From a virus: 64,000 bases of DNA. The position numbers and the translations under genes were made by a program. The notes beneath the pieces were generated by a model. The model had not been told where the DNA came from. It did not search any database and saw nothing but the letters and a program-made list of their open reading frames with translations. Positions 63,895-64,000 of the stretch are shown piece by piece; positions within the stretch are counted from its first letter, which is position 1, and each line of letters starts with the position of its first letter. The stretch covers positions 1 through 64,000 of IMG/VR virus record IMGVR_UViG_3300010397_000001. One strand, written 5' to 3'.

Positions 63895-64000
63895 GGGTTG
63901 TTACCAAGTCGGCTCCCACCGTCACGGTGACCAAGAGCACGATCACCGGTCTGATGACGGACATCACGCCGACGCAGAACAAGCAGTTCCGCTTCGACGG
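63891..64000 (+). CDS. Head-module gene, 3'-partial
   Basis: Starts MRVVTKSAPTVTVTKSTITG and runs off the window after about 36 codons. By position after portal it should be a protease, scaffold or head protein, but too little is visible to decide. Confidence 0.6.
   Translation, partial: MRVVTKSAPTVTVTKSTITGLMTDITPTQNKQFRFD

Noticed and set aside
1-64000. CRISPR array, integrase or insertion sequence
   Set aside because: No regularly spaced repeats, no tyrosine or serine recombinase motifs and no transposase were seen; the excisionase-like HTH alone does not imply lysogeny.

Overview
The window is dense, phage-type DNA: about 110 closely packed genes, nearly all on the + strand, joined by ATGA, GTGA and TGATG overlaps. 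It carries a terminase, a portal-MuF fusion, baseplate and fibre genes, and a phage-type replication set. WhiB, DUF2637, PASTA and sortase-signal proteins point to an actinobacterial host, Streptomyces or a relative being my best guess. Baseplate J and gpI-like genes suggest a tailed phage with a contractile-type baseplate, but no sheath gene is in view. The left edge (tail) and right edge (terminase, portal, next head gene) both cut through the structural module. This fits a window from a larger genome, probably over 100 kb, with circular gene order. No integrase, CRISPR array, IS element or canonical tRNA was seen.

Layout. 1-9.3 kb: baseplate, fibres, lysis (endolysin candidate, several small membrane proteins) and an HNH-type homing endonuclease between tail genes. 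9.4-12.5 kb: the only clear minus-strand block (primase, DnaB-like helicase, a basic histone-H1-like protein). 12.5-16.3 kb: a control-type region rich in inverted repeats with a few small genes (DUF2637 membrane protein, H1-like tails). 16.3-25 kb: MoxR AAA+ ATPase with a VWA/HExxH partner, an excisionase-like HTH, a gp32-like ssDNA-binding candidate and an acidic protein with three SAP/HeH-like repeats. 25-28.9 kb: an envelope cluster (PASTA membrane protein, 54-aa stand-alone LPVTG sorting signal, processive GT2 glycosyltransferase, lipoprotein). 29-38.7 kb: DnaE polymerase, atypical WhiB, RecA with an out-of-frame nuclease, RecB/Cas4-like nuclease, RuvC-like resolvase and a ParB-DUF4417 fusion. 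38.8-51.5 kb: ureohydrolase with an H1-like tail, JAMM protease, polynucleotide kinase, GNAT, HTH protein, papain-like protease and many small zinc-finger proteins. 51.5-54.8 kb: an almost gene-free kilobase with three oversized tRNA-like RNAs, a fourth tRNA-like element further on, and a gene with an Acb2-like anti-CBASS domain. 54.8-64 kb: small genes, a uracil-DNA glycosylase, then terminase, portal-MuF and the start of the head module.

How it may fit together. Replication and recombination are nearly self-sufficient: primase, helicase, polymerase, SSB, RecA, resolvase, exonuclease, UDG and PNK. Host control may come from WhiB, HTH proteins, the MoxR/VWA pair, two proteases and chromatin-like basic proteins. 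The envelope cluster may alter the infected cell surface, and the Acb2-like protein may blunt cyclic-nucleotide immunity. The strongest candidates for something undescribed are the tRNA-like RNAs in which acceptor and T arm are intact but the anticodon arm is replaced by a long structured domain. Next come the envelope cluster, the ureohydrolase-H1 fusion and the RecA/nuclease frame overlap. All functional calls come from reading the sequence; no database search was run.
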